The position numbers were made by a program, and so were the translations under genes. The notes beneath the pieces are model-generated. The model did not search any database. It was given only the letters and a program-made list of their open reading frames with translations, and was not told the origin of the DNA. DNA of 39,334 nucleotides from Oscillospiraceae bacterium (lineage in GTDB: Bacteria > Bacillota > Clostridia > Oscillospirales > Oscillospiraceae). Each line of letters opens with the position of its first letter. Position 1 is the first letter of the stretch. Positions 38,489 to 39,334 of this stretch are shown here, in pieces. The stretch covers positions 1 through 39,334 of the forward strand of contig WRJA01000012.1 of NCBI GenBank assembly GCA_009782435.1. Reading direction: 5' to 3'.

Positions 38489-39334
38489 TCAATGCATGCA
38501 TTCCGTGAGTTCCTTGATATCTTTGAGATTTTCGATGTTTTCGACCAGTTTGGCAAGCTTGTCGGCTTTTTCTTTACTGATCACATTTAAGGCGTTGTTG
38601 TAATATTTTTCAACGACTTCTTCTTTTGTGGCGGGATATTCGGGGTCTCCTTTCGGATATTCGACATAGCCGATATATTTTTTCCCGTCTTCCATGGTTA
38701 CCGTCACGCGCGCCGGATACTTCTCGGGATATACGGCCTCAAACTCCTCGTTTATCTCCCATGTGATCAGGTCGGACAGTTTATAGATGCGCTCGTCCTT
38801 GATCGCTTCCTCGGTAAACGACTCGGGCAGGACGCGTCCCTTTACCAGACCACACGCGATTTCGTAAAAGGTGCTGAACTGGGCGTTGACAACATTGATC
38901 GGATGACGCTTTATCTCCTCGGGACGGCAGAGTTTCGTGTCCGTGAAGCGGTTGCACTCGGCGTGTATGGCCTTGACCTTCGTCCAGTCGAAGCCCGGCT
39001 GATTGTGAATGTCGATCGCGCAGTCGCAGAAGTTGTTGGTAAAGCGGCAGCAGGCGTGCAGTTTTATGGAGTTGTCCGCCATTTCCCATTTTTTTCCGAA
39101 ATTCACGGTCATTTTTTCCGGATTTGAGTAGCCGTAAGGCAGTTGCGGGTCGTAGCCGAAAGCGCCGCCCTTGAACGAGAAGCAGTTTAAGAAGCCCTCT
39201 TTGCCCTCGATCACGGTGGGGGGGGCAAAATATCCCTCCTTGCCCATGAAAGCGCAAAGCACGCCGTTCATCGCGGACTGTCCGGCGTGAAAGCGCTTGG
39301 TCCAAGCGCCGCAGAAGTTGAACTCGCCGAGCCC
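38489..39334 (-). CDS. MmgE/PrpD family dehydratase/decarboxylase/isomerase (5' end beyond window)
   Basis: The frame is open to the window edge, and its first visible residues are internal to the fold, so roughly the N-terminal 170-200 residues are missing. The visible 281 codons begin near GLGEFNFCGAW and then TKRFHAGQSAMNGVL, the catalytic Lys-containing block of MmgE/PrpD enzymes, complete here. The C-terminal part continues through KLHACCRFTNNFCDCAID and a substrate-loop region, ending in a charged helix (ENIENLKDIKELTECMH). Known activities in the family are 2-methylcitrate dehydratase, cis-aconitate decarboxylase and iminodisuccinate epimerase. It heads the visible catabolic row, 145 bases upstream of the isomerase gene, and probably supplies or processes the unsaturated acid used there. 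Confidence 0.85.
   Translation of the reverse strand, partial: GLGEFNFCGAWTKRFHAGQSAMNGVLCAFMGKEGYFAPPTVIEGKEGFLNCFSFKGGAFGYDPQLPYGYSNPEKMTVNFGKKWEMADNSIKLHACCRFTNNFCDCAIDIHNQPGFDWTKVKAIHAECNRFTDTKLCRPEEIKRHPINVVNAQFSTFYEIACGLVKGRVLPESFTEEAIKDERIYKLSDLITWEINEEFEAVYPEKYPARVTVTMEDGKKYIGYVEYPKGDPEYPATKEEVVEKYYNNALNVISKEKADKLAKLVENIENLKDIKELTECMH

Noticed and set aside
34440-39334. Reading the right-hand genes as a methylcitrate cycle (PrpD, PrpF, AcnD, PrpB)
   Set aside because: There is no citrate/methylcitrate synthase, and the aconitase is a two-subunit LeuCD type rather than the single-chain AcnD. Kept only as the main alternative because the window ends inside the locus.
1-39334. RNA genes, CRISPR arrays, insertion sequences, prophage or integration sites
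   Set aside because: Looked for by eye and none seen; no transposase, integrase or regularly spaced repeat is present. A covariance-model scan could still find small RNAs.

Overview
The window reads as chromosome of an anaerobic, motile, Gram-positive-type bacterium, most likely Bacillota class Clostridia. The grounds are the Firmicutes-style flagellar block (flgM-flgK-flgL-DUF6470-fliW-csrA), the FliW/CsrA pair, a small DivIC next to an S1-domain protein, HemZ, and strongly anaerobic enzymes (PFOR, a tungsten/molybdenum aldehyde:ferredoxin oxidoreductase family protein, a flavin/Fe-S enoate reductase). The genus cannot be told from the sequence. No rRNA, tRNA, CRISPR array, insertion sequence or phage gene was seen, and no gene-free stretch exceeds 300 bases.

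Region 1 (1-11.3 kb) is flagellar and chemotaxis. A cheC gene runs leftward off the window edge. Rightward from the same intergenic region comes a collinear set: fliD, fliS, an FlgN/FliT-like chaperone, a putative NlpC/CHAP-like cysteine peptidoglycan hydrolase, a J-domain protein ending in a decayed GGDEF-like domain, flgM, flgK, flgL, a DUF6470 (YviE-like) gene, fliW and csrA. A strong bidirectional terminator closes it. The hydrolase and the J-domain/GGDEF fusion are not standard flagellar genes. FliD and FlgL also both carry unusual repeat-rich insertions.

Region 2 (11.3-16.9 kb) is housekeeping. An S1 RNA-binding protein, DivIC and guanine deaminase are on the minus strand. HemZ, a uridine-kinase-like nucleoside kinase and a left-handed beta-helix protein form a plus-strand operon ending in a strong terminator. 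guaD and hemZ diverge from back-to-back sigma-A promoters.

Region 3 (16.9-39.3 kb) is entirely minus strand. After a large secreted protein of unknown function come, read right to left in transcription order: MmgE/PrpD (cut by the window edge), a PrpF/methylitaconate-isomerase family protein, two-subunit aconitase-type dehydratase (large, small), a PEP-mutase/isocitrate-lyase family lyase, then a 4x[4Fe-4S] protein, an AOR-family enzyme, FdhD, a short-chain dehydrogenase, a second MmgE/PrpD, an OYE/FadH-type reductase, a TRAP transporter (DctP, DctQ, DctM) and PFOR. The isomerase-dehydratase-lyase run matches, gene for gene, the last three steps of nicotinate fermentation known from Eubacterium barkeri (3-methylitaconate to dimethylmaleate to 2,3-dimethylmalate to propionate plus pyruvate). 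Here it is combined with PrpD paralogs, an AOR module, an enoate-type reductase and a TRAP importer rather than with nicotinate genes, at least inside the window. I infer an anaerobic catabolic locus for an imported branched (di)carboxylic acid whose pyruvate feeds PFOR. This is the most interesting candidate for an undescribed system.
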